A program made the position numbers and the translations under genes. A DNA stretch of 64,000 nucleotides. Origin: Onchocerca volvulus. Its lineage: Eukaryota > Nematoda > Chromadorea > Rhabditida > Onchocercidae. Numbering within the stretch: the stretch's first letter is position 1; every line of letters starts with the position of its first letter. The notes beneath the pieces are model-generated. The model was given only the letters and a program-made list of their open reading frames with translations, was not told the DNA's origin and ran no database searches. The stretch lies in assembly GCA_000499405.2 (NCBI GenBank), contig HG738138.1, forward strand, positions 21,262,757 through 21,326,756. The letters are read 5' to 3'. Of this stretch, positions 23,122 through 41,253 are shown piece after piece.

Positions 23122-24456
23122 TGTTACGATATGTGAATCTGGAAATAGTTGAATTCATGTCAAGAAGGTGAGTCTCTTCCACTTACTATGATGTAACAGA
23201 AATGATAAAACAATTCATGGAATGAAAAGTAAGCCATCTGGAAATTACAGAGAGAAGGATGAATTTATTAATTTAAAGCGTGTAATTCAAACTGAATAGG
23301 TAACATCTCAGAGTGAAATGATCAGCAAGCATTTCTGCTTCCAAATTCCAATTCGACCTACTTCACCTACGGAATGACCCGTACGACAAGACACTAACAT
23401 TAGGACACCTTCAGGATATCCTCCGGACTGGTTACCACTCAAAGAATCCCACAGCCCGTACTATTTCAACTCAAGAATTCTCGAAAATTTCAATGAGGAG
23501 CGGTATGAACTGGTACCGTCCCACACTTTCCATCGAAATCAGTCGAACCTCGACATGAAGGTTCAAGCTCCTTGGAAAGGAGTTTTAATAATACAGTCAG
23601 GTGAAGGTAGTGTACGACTTGAAAAATGCATCTTTTCATTTACTGTTAACTTTTGTTAGAGTTCACAGAATAGAACATTTATTCACGAGAACAATTAAAT
23701 TGATGCACTGATAATAATTAATACAAACAATTTTCAAAGATATCCGCAATATTGTAATTGCTGACAGTGTTATAAACTGGATATATAGATCGAAAGATAT
23801 CAGTGTCACTGAATTATTTATATATTGATTTTCAATACATGCAAATCGCTAAAGACATTGCTCGATGAAATTTCAATTTGAAATCTTTGCATAATTCTAT
23901 TTTTATGCAACTATTTATATCGTTTTTATAGTAACATAATTAATTTCAAAATATGTGAATTGTATTCTCTAATTTAATACCAGCCTGACTTACTTTATCC
24001 TTTATTCTCACTGAATTCTTGCTAACAGCTAGTGATATGATACAGAATTGATCATTAATTCAAAAAAGAAGATTTGAACTAACATATGTATTTAAAATCA
24101 AGAAGTCAACCTCCTACCAAATATATCTCCAATTTGAGACACTGGATGTATTAGGCTTTCAAATGATTTTACTCTTTTTAATTCCTCATTTTTTAATACT
24201 TAGTACTAACCCAATCGTAATCATTTTTCTGCAGTGTTACAAAAATATCAGCCCGAAGATAACAGCATTATATGTAATCTCCAAATAAAGTGCAGAATTT
24301 TCAAACAATCTTTGACAAATAGATATAGGTTAGATCAAAGCGCATGATTAATTCTTCCATTAATCCTACTACATTTATAGCATATCGATATCCTCAACTA
24401 TTACTGATATCGATATCATCAACTCTTATTGTAGTGCTTGCAAAAAGTACATAATA
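23122..24456. other. Interval between BolA1 and GHITM with a GC-rich block and a short tandem repeat
   Basis: 1.3 kb between two minus-strand genes. The 23340-23580 part is clearly richer in G and C than its surroundings and is open in two plus-strand frames (listed separately). A 25-bp unit (ATATCGATATCCTCAACTAT plus TACTG) is tandemly doubled at 24382-24431. The remainder is AT-rich, with no further gene seen. Confidence 0.5.
23318..23659 (+). pseudogene. GC-rich ORF interrupted by one in-frame TGA, unrecognised
   Basis: An ATG at 23318, six nt after a CATCTCAG acceptor-like site, opens a frame of 19 codons. It meets a TGA at 23375 and then stays open for 94 codons to TAG at 23657. The second part has ordinary protein composition (SGYPPDWLPLKESHSPYYFN, then RILENFNEERYELVPSHTFH and LDMKVQAPWKG). 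A different frame (from 23322) is also open for about 80 codons over the same stretch, so the reading frame is not settled. The minus strand is less open. I do not recognise either product. It may be a decayed gene, an exon of an undetected gene, or a conserved non-coding block. Confidence 0.35.
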
Positions 24457-25559
24457 CTACGTGGAAAAACGATCTGTATGACTTTGAGCGCATTTTGGTG
24501 GGACCGTTGGTGGATTATTATTGAATTTTGATGTGGCGTAAGCATCGATACGAAGGGCATGCACTGGTCCTGCCAGTTCTTCCCGCAAACAATTATTGAT
24601 GAGACGATGCATCTGCAGATGAAAACCGAGTTACATACGGAAAGTATAAAAACTAATGCAGCACGAACTAAATATTTTATCTAATGAGTTTATGAATGTG
24701 ATAAACGTATGCATCGGCAATGCTAACCATCTCTAGATGGGGAATGGACTGATGAAGTACTGACTTTTATTACAAATTCCAATATAATATGATGGAAAGC
24801 TTTCGATTTCTTAAATATACCTACATCGACGATTATGCAAAGACAGTATAATGATATGTAATAATTTGTGCAATTCTTCAGTTCAACTCTTCTACAATAA
24901 TTAAATCGAAATTTGCAATGATCAAAATTTTGAACTAACTAAAACAATTATTTTGCTAAACTTATCACATATCCTTACCTGTACGGTTTGCAATCCTTCA
25001 AAATTGTTGGATGCAATCTGCACAAAAAAGTGTCTTTCATCATCAGCCTGACCTGCATGATTCCGGCTCTCACATTCCACTGTCAAATGAGTAGGCTTAA
25101 ATGATAATGTCAGGAAATGCTAAACTATTTCAACACATTCATCGCGAAATTAGTTTAAGCAAGCACAACTCAAAGTATCTTTTATCATTGTTATGATTAG
25201 TCCATTTTATAATGAAATTATATAAAATCACGAGTTTTATATGTAGTTTTGCATGCTCCGAAAATCATATAAAGCAAGCTAATTTGCCAAATCTTGATCA
25301 TATTAATTACTTTGTCTGCACATGCGGATCTAATTTATTTTATGCTTAAAAGTAATAAAACTACTTCAATTTGATACATATCGTAAAATCGAAGTTCATT
25401 TCTATATTTATGTACTTGAAACTCCTTTCATGCTCTAATTTTCATGGTCAAAAAAAAGAAAAAAACCTTAAATTCTGTACGAAGCCTTTGTATAATCCGA
25501 TCTCTCACAGGGCCATACCATGCGACACACATATGAATTGCTCTTCTAGACAGCAACAT
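24457..25559 (-). CDS. BOLA1: BolA-like protein 1 (BOLA1)
   Basis: Three exons: 25559-25467, 25095-24979 and 24612-24457, all phase 0, giving 121 residues. The start MLLSRRAIHMCVAW is basic and fits a short mitochondrial leader. Then come GPVRDRIIQRLRTEF (BolA helix 1), a strand with ECESRNHAGQADDERHFF carrying the conserved ES..H motif, and LREELAGPVHALRIDAYA with the family hallmark GPVHAL. The Asn/Pro-rich tail is outside the domain. BolA1 works with the monothiol glutaredoxin GLRX5 in mitochondria, in handling and protecting [2Fe-2S] clusters. The conserved His after ES and a C-terminal-side His (VQMHR) are both present as candidate ligands. It is divergent from paraplegin and upstream of GHITM on the same strand. 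Confidence 0.92.
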
Positions 25560-25596
25560 CGTACGATTTATAATTGAACCGTTCTGAAATAACTGG

Positions 25597-26046
25597 TTAC
25601 AGAAGATTATCAGAAGCCATCAAAAATTTGACCCAAACTTCTGGATTGAAGTTAAAGTTTGAAGAACCTAAAACTAACAGGATTTTTAGCCAATCAACAT
25701 TACTATCTGCTGATACAATATCAGAAAATCCTAAATCCTTTGAAGTTTGCATCGTTGAATTGCCAACATTAACGATCGGAAGATCACCTATCTTACATAT
25801 CTGACTAAATGCCTTTACACTGTTCTTGCTTGTGGATATTACTACGTCAAATTTATATGCAGATATGTCAGGCTGTAAATGCTTTATTGTGAATACTGGT
25901 TCTATACATACTTTATATCCGTGTTTTTTCAGTGCATTTCTTGTGTTTACACAAGAAATGCACGGCCAACCATAGGTTACAAGATGATTCGTATGAATTT
26001 TAAGAGTACTTCTTCGACTTGAGTACTTTCCACATTTTAAATTCAT
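25597..26046 (-). pseudogene. Uroporphyrinogen-III synthase (HemD)-like fragment, candidate Wolbachia-derived insertion
   Basis: Intact 149-codon ORF with ATG. From about residue 27 to residue 118 it reads like the N-terminal half of a bacterial HemD: RNALKKHGYKVCIEPVFTIK, then DVVISTSKNSVKAFSQ (the family's DxVIFTSxNAV block) and PIVNVGNSTMQTSKDLGFSD (the VGxxTAxxLxxLGF block). The wording is close to what I recall for Rickettsiales/Wolbachia HemD. After NVDWL the likeness stops, and an unrelated tail of about 30 residues leads to a stop. A full HemD has about 220-250 residues and two domains, so this should not be an active enzyme. The first 26 residues look unrelated. No introns are needed. 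It lies 37 nt upstream of the BolA1 ATG, in the shared BolA1/paraplegin promoter interval. Filarial worms lack most of the haem pathway. Confidence 0.68.
25932..25963. repeat. Perfect 15-bp palindrome inside the HemD-like fragment
   Basis: Arms GTGCATTTCTTGTGT and ACACAAGAAATGCAC are exact reverse complements separated by TT. They encode the stretch PCISCVNTRNAL just at the point where likeness to HemD begins. Confidence 0.9.
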
Positions 26047-26173
26047 TCGAAGTTAAGTTAAAAGAAGAGAAAACATCTAAAAAAGGAAGACCTCAAGACA
26101 TTCTCTATCCCGTCGTAGTCAATGAGACACCTTTTAGCGAAAAAGGTCAGCAAGTCACTGCAGTTCATTGGAC
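26004..26173 (+). other. Exon-like open stretch upstream of paraplegin
   Basis: Open plus-strand frame from 26004 to a GTGAGT donor at 26174, with a GC-richer end reading PQDILYPVVVNETPFSEKGQ. There is no ATG, and the phase does not join to paraplegin exon 1. It may be a 5' untranslated exon or chance. It overlaps the start of the HemD-like ORF on the other strand. Confidence 0.2.
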
Positions 26174-26610
26174 GTGAGTACGTTTTTCGAAAAATGAGCG
26201 ACTGATTTGTTTGAAATGTTTGGTAGTTAGTGGATGTTATAATATTTCAGGTCTTTTGGATGGTTAATTATAAATAAATCAAAGTATTAAGAAGATTAGA
26301 GAACTGCGCATGGGGTAAGTATCGTTATTCGGTTATGATCATTATTCCACTCGAACTTTTTTTGTGGGAATAGAGCAATGCTTGACTAAATGTCTTTTTC
26401 CTAATTATGAATGATCTCCTTTAAATATGGTATCTTATAAAAACATTTATTACATTAGGTTTTGTAATGATAGTTTTGTAATCGCGCATGATTTAAAAAA
26501 TTCTAAAATAGACTTTCGGTAACAATTATGAGACCATTATGTTCAATCTATAGTGAGGTAGTTTTTTTTCTTTCTTGATTCCGAAAAGTCATGGAAAAAT
26601 TGAACTGATG

Positions 26611-26616
26611 TTTCAG
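26611..26616 (+). promoter_or_regulatory. Acceptor-like TTTCAG immediately before the paraplegin ATG
   Basis: TTTCAG abuts the ATG at 26617 with no gap, after a T-rich run at about 26561-26575. This fits a spliced-leader acceptor giving an mRNA whose leader is only the SL, and it decides the start: the longer in-frame ORF upstream would be removed. Confidence 0.55.
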
Positions 26617-32715
<6,099 letters not shown>

Positions 32716-32738
<23 letters not shown>

Positions 32739-32776
32739 CATACCAAAAACGAATCATAAATGTAGAAGAATCATAG
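32716..32776 (+). repeat. Duplicated 3' end of the paraplegin coding sequence
   Basis: The last codons and stop (AAATGTAGAGGAATCATAG, ending 32738) recur after the stop codon as AAATGTAGAAGAATCATAG (ending about 32776), one mismatch apart. This is a recent-looking local duplication, 38-39 nt in period. Confidence 0.85.
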
Positions 32777-35700
32777 TAAAACAGTGTAATTTTACTTTTA
32801 AGGGCGAAGCATTTATTCTCTTTTGATGCTGTGATGTTTTCGTTTCTTTTTTTTTTTTTCTTTTTTTATGAGGATACAATGTCTTTGTCAAGTTATCAAA
32901 CTTTATCTTTTTGATAATAGCGTTAATTTCGATGCTGATAGCTTTTGGTAGAAATCGTTTGTAGGAATTTTTTATATAATTAAGGCAGAAACTTACGGAT
33001 GAATTTGTCTATATAATTCTTTATTTATTTTTAAGAGGCACGTAATCTGGTAACAAATGAATCATTTTAAAATAATTGGAAAAATAGGATTCTAAAGAAT
33101 AAATGGTGAAATAATTTGAAAATCTATAATCAATTTTAATCAGAATGTATTTAGCAATTTTACAATAAATCAGTTTGAAGAAATTATTTGCAACAAAGAA
33201 CATCAATTTTAGGCAACCAGTCTTCTTCGCTTGATAAAGTAGGCGTTTTAATGCAGGCTTTTTTTTTTAACTAAAGTAGACGTTTTTTCTAATTGTATTT
33301 TATCTTGTTTTATAAGTTTCAAATAAGGTATAAGTGTATATGTTATATTTAATGTTATTGAGATGATGGCTGCAGTTACATTTTGAATTTTTTTTTTTTT
33401 TCGAATACTTCTTGTATCTCCTAGTGTCATGTTAGTAAAAAATCTTTGAAAAAATCTCTTAGTAACTTTAGATGTGTTATATTAAATGTTTTATATAATT
33501 ACGAAAAGCAGAAGATAATACAGAGCAAAAAATGATTAAGTCTTGGATCATCAGCAGAAAAATTATTGCACAGCCATATAATTATTTTATCACCGATTAA
33601 AGGTATGCTGAAAAAAATTAGTTATAACTGTTACATTTCAAAAACTTATTTATTCCCAGATAATAACATATTCCATAAAGATTGTTACATCGTTGCAAAA
33701 AAAATAACTAGTAGATCTTTATAGTTTAAACGCAAGTGTAATTATGTTTTATGATTGGTGAAATTGAAGTTATTGATTTAAGGGCGTAAAGACTTTCATA
33801 AAGTTTGATTGTCGAGGTGTATAATGAAAAATTCGAATTTCTTAGACGCATGAGCTGTTTGTTAACCGAGTCGATGTTTTATGTTTATTCTGTACAAAGA
33901 CCATGCAGGATTTTTATCAGCAAGCTGTATAGATGTCTCTTCGGAAAGAACTTTGAGGTTTCCACATCATATTTGCGTCTTCCAATTATCCGACAAAATA
34001 TTGATAAACATTAATTTATACAATTCAAATTTATCAAAATATTTTACCGAATCATCAAAATAATTTCTGTTAACAATGAAGGAATAATGGTTGCATTCAG
34101 TATGTGATCAGTAGATTTATTTTAAAATTTATCAGATATTATAAAATGCGATGCCAAATTTTCGCTTCATTTCAAAAGTAATAACACGATTTAGAAAAAG
34201 AACGAGAACTAGTAGAGCTGTAGATGGTTCAGTGGGCAAACTTTTTCGACTTTTATTTACATCAGTTTTCATTTCGCAACGTTTGACAACTTTATATGTT
34301 ATATTTCATAATGGTCCATTTTAATTCTATTTCAGATCATTTCAAACTTACAGAATATTTCATATATTTTACGAATATGTCTGTTCATCTGCAATTTCAT
34401 ATTTTGAAGTTATTCAAACCGATTTAAGTGAAGTTAGGCATAAGCATCATTTTGAAAGTTTAGAATTTAGCTGAAACCCAATACCGGAAGTTTTGTGGAT
34501 TTTTTCAGTTCGAACAAACTGGATTGAATTGTGTTAATGCTATTTTTAACTCGGAAATCAGCTTCAGATCTTTAATTCTCTACAACTCATGGCTAATATA
34601 CATTTCATCCTACTTATTTTTCATTTTAAGGAAAGAATGGATTTTTCGTATTTTTCGATTTGAGTTTAGAAAAAACGGCACATCAGAATTTCGCTAGGAG
34701 CCGTGATATGAATCTTACTTATATTCTCTGTACAAATCTTTCAGAATGTTTGCTTTGTCTTCTCTCAATCTTTCTTATACTTAGTCTTGTTATTGTTACA
34801 ATGTTTCATCACATCTGAGAGGATTTTTATGATTTAGAAAAATATGGAGAAGTCATAATTATGGGATCTGATATTATCAGTTATAATTATATTCGACTTC
34901 TGCGCGAATAGAATTCCTCCGGAAATGTGATTTTTCCTGCCATCAGTTTTCGTAGCACTAAATTTCTCTAATAATACGAACCTCTTCCGAATTGATATTT
35001 ACTGTAAACAGCGTAGGGACTTAATAAAAATGCATTCAAACTCTTCTATGAAAGTAAATTAAAAACCATGAAAATTTATGCTGAAATCTAAAAAATTTCC
35101 GGAAATTTTCTAGTTCAAGATTTTAATTTGAATACCTGTAATACCCATTTGTTTTTTCGAATAATCTAAGCTTTGTTTGTGAGAAAGTCTTATCTCCTTA
35201 GGGCATTGTTTATCTAATTGGAGAGCCAAAAAATTCGCTAATGATCTAGTGCCCCAAATAATTCAATAATCGAAGGAAATGCTTAATTCTCAATAATTTG
35301 AAGTATCTTTCTGAAAAACTTTCTACCTTCCACTCATCGAATTATGTCATTTTTTGTTTGTGATAAAATACAATAATTTAATTAGCAGACGTTTTTTTTT
35401 TTTTTTCTTCTCAATTTTACTATCCTCAGTATAAAATAGAAATATGCAACGCAATGAAAAAAGTGAAATCAAAAATTTGAAATGATAAATCTGTACGGTA
35501 GTAAAAGGAATTGAAATATAAGTTAAAAAAGCACAAAGTCATTTTAAATTAATTTCTAAAGCATTTTTTATATGAGGCGAAAATGACGAATTCCAATCAA
35601 AAAATTGGTGATAGAACCAGTATAAAACAATTGAAAATGTTACGTAAGTGAAAAATTAAAAATGTATATCATGAAACACATCAGAATTCGTTATGGAAAT

Positions 35701-36319
35701 GAAATGAAACTAAATGAAAGCAACGAAAGGACCTTGAAATGACTAATTTTCATTATTCGATAAATCAAATATATCACGACGATAATAATCTAAGTAATCT
35801 TTTAAGTTGATGGTATTGGAAGATTTTCCACAAATAGGCCATTTGCAAGTTGTAATGTTGAGAATAACTGACGTATAGCAAGATGGCATGAATGTAAAAG
35901 TGCTGAAATCTAGAATTTATATAATTTGAAAAACCATTTCAACATTATTTTTAACAATTCAGCTAGAAAATACTTTTTTCAACATTTCTTTTTAACATTT
36001 TATTTCAAGTAAAATCAAAAGTTACCTGAAAGTAATATAATACTATCTTTTGTTTTTTGAAATTTTTGAAAGTCTACAAAAGTGAATGCTAAACCAATTT
36101 TTTTGCTACCGTATCTAGCAAAATATATTGTGAGAAGTAGAACATTTGAATCTATATAGTTTAATTCCTATCATTCGGTTAACCCATGGTCTTTACGACT
36201 GTTCGGGAAGAAAACAGTTATTCGAATTACCTTTGATATACCAGAGCCACAACATCAGTTAAAAAATGTAGCAATTTCTTCAACAATAATTCATTTGCAT
36301 GCGCTATTCTTTCAAAATG
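32739..36319. other. Intergenic, no supported gene
   Basis: AT-rich DNA downstream of paraplegin. A plus-strand ATG frame at 34151-34324 (57 codons, basic N-terminus) and one at 33805-34014 have no splice partners or family resemblance. No repeats of note apart from T runs (for example near 33388-33400 and 35391-35407). Confidence 0.5.
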
Positions 36320-36620
36320 TTAAAAAATCTCTTCTTTCCCTGTTCTCGCATCCAACTTGTTGAGTTTCAAACGCAATCTATCAATCCGAATAATACCAAA
36401 ATCAATCAGAGAAACATGACCTCCAACCTTCATCTGCCCGACTACAATTACTTTGATTATTTGATCATCGAATTGTAAAAGTACTGTTAACTAAGACTCA
36501 CTTTCAAAGTAAAATATATGCACTGGTAATATACCTGTAATGCGACCGATTCTTCCTCTTTCTTCAAATGGTTAATGACATATTGACTTGTTTTCTTTTG
36601 CTCTCGCAAATTGTCCAGAT
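36320..36620 (-). CDS. Two exons of a possible coiled-coil (CCDC96/CCDC113-like, DUF4201) protein, partial
   Basis: Exon 36620-36535 (two bases then 28 codons, GTATAT donor) and exon 36433-36320 (GGGCAG acceptor, phase 0, 37 codons then TAA) join cleanly. The first encodes a charged helical stretch (LDNLREQKKTSQYVINHLKK). The second begins MKVGGHVSLIDFGIIRID and goes on with LRLKLNKLDARTGKEE. The G.HVSLIDF..I.ID block recalls the start of the DUF4201 coiled-coil domain of ciliary proteins CCDC96 and CCDC113 (usually L.LIDFEQLKIEN). A further upstream exon may lie around 36780-36880 with a phase-1 frame, but an alternative frame there looks equally coding. The product ends soon after the motif, well short of a normal DUF4201 domain, so the gene is incomplete, decayed, or my 3' end is wrong. 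Confidence 0.35.
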
Positions 36621-37165
36621 CTAGATTATACGAACGAAATTGTGATAATCAAATTGGTAAATATAGATAGATATGATTATCTATCTAATAAAGAAGAGAA
36701 TTTCTCTGAGATGAAATTAATATAAAGTGAAATACAGCAGAGAAGCATGAAACAAATGATCAAAATCACATATGTCGCGATATATCTTCCAGTTCATATC
36801 TAATTCTTGCTGACATTTCTGGTGAACTTTCCTTGATGAAAAGTACTTCTTTGATTTCTGGAACTAACAAGTAAAGTTAGCATTTCAGACTTCCACTATT
36901 ATATTACCAATTTCAGGAACATCTTTTCTCAATGGATAATTTCAACTGCTGTCAGAAATACCTCAATCAACCTAAAAGATTTTACCCTTGCAGTGAACAG
37001 TTTCACAATTATTTGGGGCCAGAAGCAGGAATATTTAAATTATCCCTGTATACATCTATTCCGTCTTTCGTATTTTTTCGATATCCCAGGAATTTTAAAA
37101 TAAGATTTGGATATCGGAATTTGGTTGATACTTGAGCAGAAACTGTTGCTATTGCTATACTCAAC

Positions 37166-37440
37166 TTGAATTTTCGGACTTAAATTCTACTCTGCTCCAA
37201 AATCTGGACCTTTTAAATCCTTTCTCCTCCTTTCCTGATTTCCAATGTGCCACCTTATGACTAGTCGACTTCACTTTGTTCATTTATTGATAATCCGTCT
37301 TGACGTAAATATGTTTTTCCTTTTGACGATAAACATGTTTACCGTCTCTTTGAAACTATGCCGCTACTTGACCTTTAGTATTTGTCGTCTACAACAATTA
37401 TCGTGGCACTATTTGACATTTAACATCTCTTGTTTATTAT
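37166..37440 (+). repeat. Dispersed repeat family, copy 1
   Basis: Shares ordered blocks with 52585-52775 (same strand) and 54735-54970 (opposite strand): for example CCTTTCCTGAT followed by CACCTTAT, then TAAACATGTTTACCGTCT, CTACTTGACCTTTAGTA and ACAATTATCGTGGCACTATT. Copies differ by many substitutions and small gaps, so the family is old. No clear terminal repeats were seen. Confidence 0.75.
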
Positions 37441-40177
37441 GATTGCATCTTCGACTTCGTCAACATCTCACTATTTGACTTTCAGACATTCTTATCTGTA
37501 TACAACTGATTACATTTTTCGACTTTTGCCCACACATATTTAGTTAAAATCAATCATTCAAATCAATGTGAAACAAATAAGTGAAATGTAAGACAATATA
37601 TGGTAAATATGAAAAAAATAAATAAATAAATAAATTTCTCGAAAATAATTGGAAACAATCAAAAAAAAAAGCAACTCAAAACTTGATTTCAAGCTTCAAA
37701 ATTTTTGGTCTTTTTTTTTCAATTTTTTGCTTTTCTGAAAATTTATTAGTTAACTTCTTTCATCATCTGATTTCTTTTTTGTTCTCCAGTAGTAGTAACA
37801 ACTAACGGATATTGAATATGCATAAAATATATACACTTATAAATATTTTATGTATTATTATGCAAGGATAATAAAAATATCGTGTCATATGCATAAATTA
37901 ATGATAAATAAATTTAATGATAAATAACATCGTTTAAGCAACAATTGGATTAATAAGATTTATTCGGGAAAGAGTCGAAGTATGTGGAGCTGTAATTCAA
38001 CGAAAAATGAGTGAAAATGACTATTTCAACATCTTGCCTCAGTATGTCAGTATAAGTTCAGAAAATTTTCCATAAACACCAAAACTGAAAACAAATTTCC
38101 TGATCGCAACACAAGAATTCTTAATGAAGAAAAATGTGGTGGAATTTAATACTTGGAAAGCTTAAAAATTCAATGCAATGACATCAATGCATAATCATGT
38201 GAGACTTGTTTTAATTTCAAGTCGGGATAAGTTTTACAAAAGAAGAAGTCAGATGAATAAGTAAAAAATCAACATAAAATATGAATATAAAATTTCCTGC
38301 GAATTAAAAAAAAAAAAAAAAAATTAGTATGGAGTTTGAGAAATTCGAAACAGTAGAGAATTCTGAAATTAATGAAAATGTCTTTTAAATAAACTTTGGA
38401 TATATAGTTTTACATACTAACCCCCACTGTGAATCTTTCAGTTGGCATTAATTCCTTTAAACATACGAAAGCAAAATCTAATGAATGTTAAAATTACAGT
38501 CAATAATAAAATTAAGAAAAATTAGAAAAAGTTATTCGTGTAGACAAGCAAAACTTATTTTGCTACAATGATTTGCACTTTCTCACAAATTTAATTTACG
38601 CATATAATTAACTACAAAGATACAAGCGGTCTTGTAATGTCAGTAAACAGAAGATCAAAATTAATGAAGTGTCAAATGTCATCTTCTTATGTATTTTAGT
38701 CAGCTTTACTACAGGTCGGGGTTCAATCAATTGTTTTTCCATTTGTCATTTCTTTTTCTCAACCTATTTTTATTACAGTATATTGCAGATTCAATTATTT
38801 ATTGTGATGTTTTCAAGTATATCTCTGAAGTTATTATTTTAATTATCGACATAACTTTAACCTCTAAGTCCTCTTGTTTCTCTCTTCAACACTTCGTTCA
38901 TCGTTTTATGAAAAAAAAAAAAAAAAAAAAAAAAGAAAAAAAATAGTTTAGTGAACTATACTCTCATAAAGAATCAAAATATTTTAGCATAATTTCTGCC
39001 AGCATTTCTTTAACTCTGATGAAATCGTCAAATACTCTAAACAAGATTTTCGAACTATTACTCTGCATGGAACATCTTGCATCATAGAAAATGAAATGTA
39101 GAATCTTTTCCAGACAATTTTAGTACATTTACACTTTTATGTTTACACAACCTCTGTTTTACTTTAAAGTTACTATGCACAAATTTTCATCGCTTGATTT
39201 GATAATCGTATTTATTCAGTACTATTTGCATATTTGAACCATATCAGTATCGACATAAGAATCAGTGTCAGTACAATCAATATGTCACATTAAATTAAAA
39301 ACTTCTTCAGTTTGAAAACGAGGAACATTACGTTATAATCATTCCTCATCATCAAGCATGTTAATAAATAATGTTATCGATTTGAATCAGTGTTCTTTAA
39401 GAGAAGAAATTGAATCGGAGAGTTTATTAAATTATAGCTAAGTTCAATGTTTAGCATTATTATGAACAATCGATGAAGACACTGCACACATGTCGTGGAA
39501 CAGCAATTAAACACCATTCTTTCATTATGTTTACTTTCGAAGAATTTAAAATGTTCGCTACTCAAATGTTTTCATTCAGAGTTTTCGTGCAGTTCAGTAG
39601 AAATTAAATGATTGATCTTTTCTACTATACATTTTATATTAAATCATTGTTCACTTAATTAAGAATGTGGTGTCGAGATGGCCATGACAAAATTTAAAAT
39701 TTGCTGCATTTATTCGTCTTCTCTTTTGTTTGTTTAGATCGATGCTATTCAGTGAAGAATCAGAATTTCTGTTTGACTGCGAAAAGCTGTTTGCCTGACA
39801 GTTTCATTGACAGGAAATTTAGTTTTTGGAAAAAGAGCTACAATAATTGCAACTGTAATTTGATTATGATAGATAATTAAAAGATTAGTAACTCAAACTG
39901 ATAAGAATCTGACATTTCCTCCAGACTAACTGTCCTCTTTTCCTTTCTTCGCATTCTTCATTCAAATTCCAGTAAATATTTCGATTCATGAAAGCTTCAA
40001 TATTTCAAACTTATTCTTACGAATAATTTTTGTATGACTGTTGACAGCATCTCTCGTTTTCTGAAATATTTATGTGCTTATGTCTTCCTATAAATTCTTT
40101 AGTTTTGTTGAAGTTTAACAGCACATCCAGTCCAGTATAACTATTCAAGGCTTGTTTATCCAAGACCAAGACTATTA

Positions 40178-40217
40178 CCCTCTCTCTCTTTCTCTTTCTC
40201 TCTCGCTCATTCTCTCC
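40178..40217. repeat. CT-rich simple repeat
   Basis: Tract of CTCTCTCTTTCTC type, followed by the short inverted motif CTAGCTAG. Confidence 0.8.
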
Positions 40218-41253
40218 TAGCTAGTAGTAGCAGTTGTTATTGGGAGTGTTAACAATGTTAAACTTTTCATTTCTACTCCTGGATAGCTTCTCCATCCTAA
40301 ATAGTTATGATTGTCAAGATTACTTCAAAATTCCTTCTTTTTTTTTCAATTCATAGCAACTCTTCTCTGTTCCTTTCATCTAATTTTGAAAAAAATACTC
40401 TCAACAAAAGGCCTTCGTTGCAATTTCAAGGCTCGCATGCCATTCTCACTCTGCACACATGAGGCATTCTTGCATAACAGCAAATAATGAAAAGAAATCT
40501 GTTGAACGAAATCGATCTGCAAGGAGCGCTTGGGTGCTGCTGGTACATCACGAGTCGTTGCCAGATAGACATGTCATTTAAACAGTGTTTCGCTACATTT
40601 TCATTTTTAAACTTGAGTAACATTTCAGAAATTCGAAAGTACATGATATTTTATTAGTAAAGAATATGAAATGCTTCAGATAAGGATGTTCAGTGTTTTA
40701 GGTCGCCTGATATTCATAAGAGTTATCGGTACATTCACAATAATAAATTAATTTTCGAATTTATTCATTCCGTTATAAGCAAGTCAACATAATTTGCGAT
40801 ATGAAATGGTGACATTTCCAAGTCTATGTCATGCCATCGCAATGTTTTCTTATAAATAATTTATATTGAAGGCGGTAAAATTTTATTGAACCATACTTTA
40901 GCTTCGTGTTATTAGTCTCACCCATGACTTCTGTCAACTACCGTACACCTAGGAGAAAGTTTGAGCTACTGAACCATATTTCATACACAGAAGCTTTTCT
41001 CTTTCATTATTCGAAGCAGTGATAAGCATAGCAGAAACGAAACATTCCTTGTTTTAGTCAACTGCTATTGCATTTATCAGTGTGTTGTTTTTTTCGCTTA
41101 ACAATTCGTATTTCTCGATATGTAATGATGACTATATTATGCGCTTTTGCGCCTAAACCCAAATGTTATTATTATTTACAATTCTCTATTCACATCCTAT
41201 TATTAGTTTGCTAAACGCTTGACAAACCAGCTAAATCCTATTTCCTTCAAGGA

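Larger units (their letters stand above)
36621..41253. other. Largely empty interval with one copy of a dispersed repeat
   Basis: Contains the possible extra exon near 36780-36880, a dispersed repeat copy (37166-37440), an A tract at 38911-38932 and a CT-rich tract near 40178. No other open frame has splice context that I trust. Confidence 0.5.

Noticed and set aside
22997..23182. 61-codon minus-strand ORF over GHITM exon 1
   Set aside because: Wrong frame; the true frame gives the presequence and joins in phase to exon 2.
34151..34324. 57-codon basic ORF with ATG
   Set aside because: No partner exon, no family likeness, and ends at an ordinary stop in AT-rich DNA.
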